From assembly GCF_026262575.1 (NCBI RefSeq), contig NZ_JAPKFL010000014.1:99170-163169 (forward strand): a stretch of 64,000 nucleotides of DNA. Reading direction: 5' to 3'. This document shows positions 63,862-64,000 of the stretch, one piece after another. Below the pieces are notes generated by a model that saw only the letters and a list, made by a program, of their open reading frames with translations, ran no database searches and had not been told where the DNA came from. Origin of the DNA: Streptomyces marinisediminis. Its GTDB lineage: Bacteria; Actinomycetota; Actinomycetes; Streptomycetales; Streptomycetaceae. The position numbers and the translations under genes are program-made. The first letter of the stretch is position 1. Each line of letters starts with the position of its first letter.

Positions 63862-64000
63862 CGTCAGGCTCCCATCACCCAATACACTGGCGAGCCACCC
63901 TAGACACCACCACTGACAACGCCCCCTCCACCCGCACAGACGCCCCCACACCATCCCGGCACCCGGAAAACCCACAATCGAACTGATCAAAACCACGCAC
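63862..64000. other. Upstream region of cas3, cut by the window end
   Basis: It should contain at least part of the cas3 promoter. No promoter could be fixed with confidence, and no repeat-like hairpin or copy of the pseudo-spacer target was seen here. The gene beyond is outside the window. Confidence 0.4.

Overview
The window is very GC-rich with the strong G/C third-position bias, GTG/TTG starts and gene content of an actinomycete of the Streptomyces type. Markers for this are tandem clpP1-clpP2-clpX, a Nur-box sodF, a DasR-type operator, a dynAB pair, a mycothiol-type DsbA protein, a subtilisin-inhibitor homologue and an LAETG surface protein. Assignments rest on reading the sequence and remembered family motifs; no database search was run.

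Layout. 1-17.7 kb is core housekeeping: the Clp protease (probably under ClgR), valS, bioY, an amino-acid permease, sodF with a Nur box over its promoter, and two tandem M1 aminopeptidases. 17.7-26.7 kb holds malQ coupled to an unrecognised 95-aa Cys-rich ORF, a MarR regulator, a TSUP transporter, a GH4 glycosidase/GlcNAc-kinase-like pair behind a DasR-like site, an MscS channel, a MITE-like element and an HNH nuclease. 26.8-39.7 kb is a tightly packed co-directional block built around a PknG-type kinase: GlnX-like membrane protein, GlnH-like binding protein, coiled-coil protein, kinase, PP2C phosphatase, vWA protein, FHA protein and an ABC exporter. 39.9-51.1 kb runs on the minus strand: truncated globin, thioesterase, EttA, a thioester-domain surface protein that has lost its thioester cysteine, a second SSB, and dynA-dynB.

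A tRNA-Arg(UCU) at 51.35 kb marks a change. Next to it lie a decayed tyrosine integrase, a secreted protease inhibitor with an odd P1 residue, and a complete type I-E CRISPR-Cas locus filling the rest of the window (minus strand order cas3, casA, casB, cas7, cas5, cas6e, cas1, cas2, leader, 16-repeat array). This looks like a tRNA-anchored island.

Most notable observation: the 247-bp gap between cas3 and casA holds two degenerate CRISPR-repeat-like elements on the plus strand, flanking a 22-nt pseudo-spacer. That pseudo-spacer matches a site just upstream of the casA ribosome-binding site. The site has a 5' AAG (the canonical type I-E PAM), a perfect match at seed positions 1-5 and 7-13, and a mismatch at position 6, which is flipped out in type I-E guides. 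This is the layout expected of a CreR/CreA-like cas-regulating guide RNA, so the locus may use its own Cascade to repress the casA operon. It is a sequence-based hypothesis and has not been tested.
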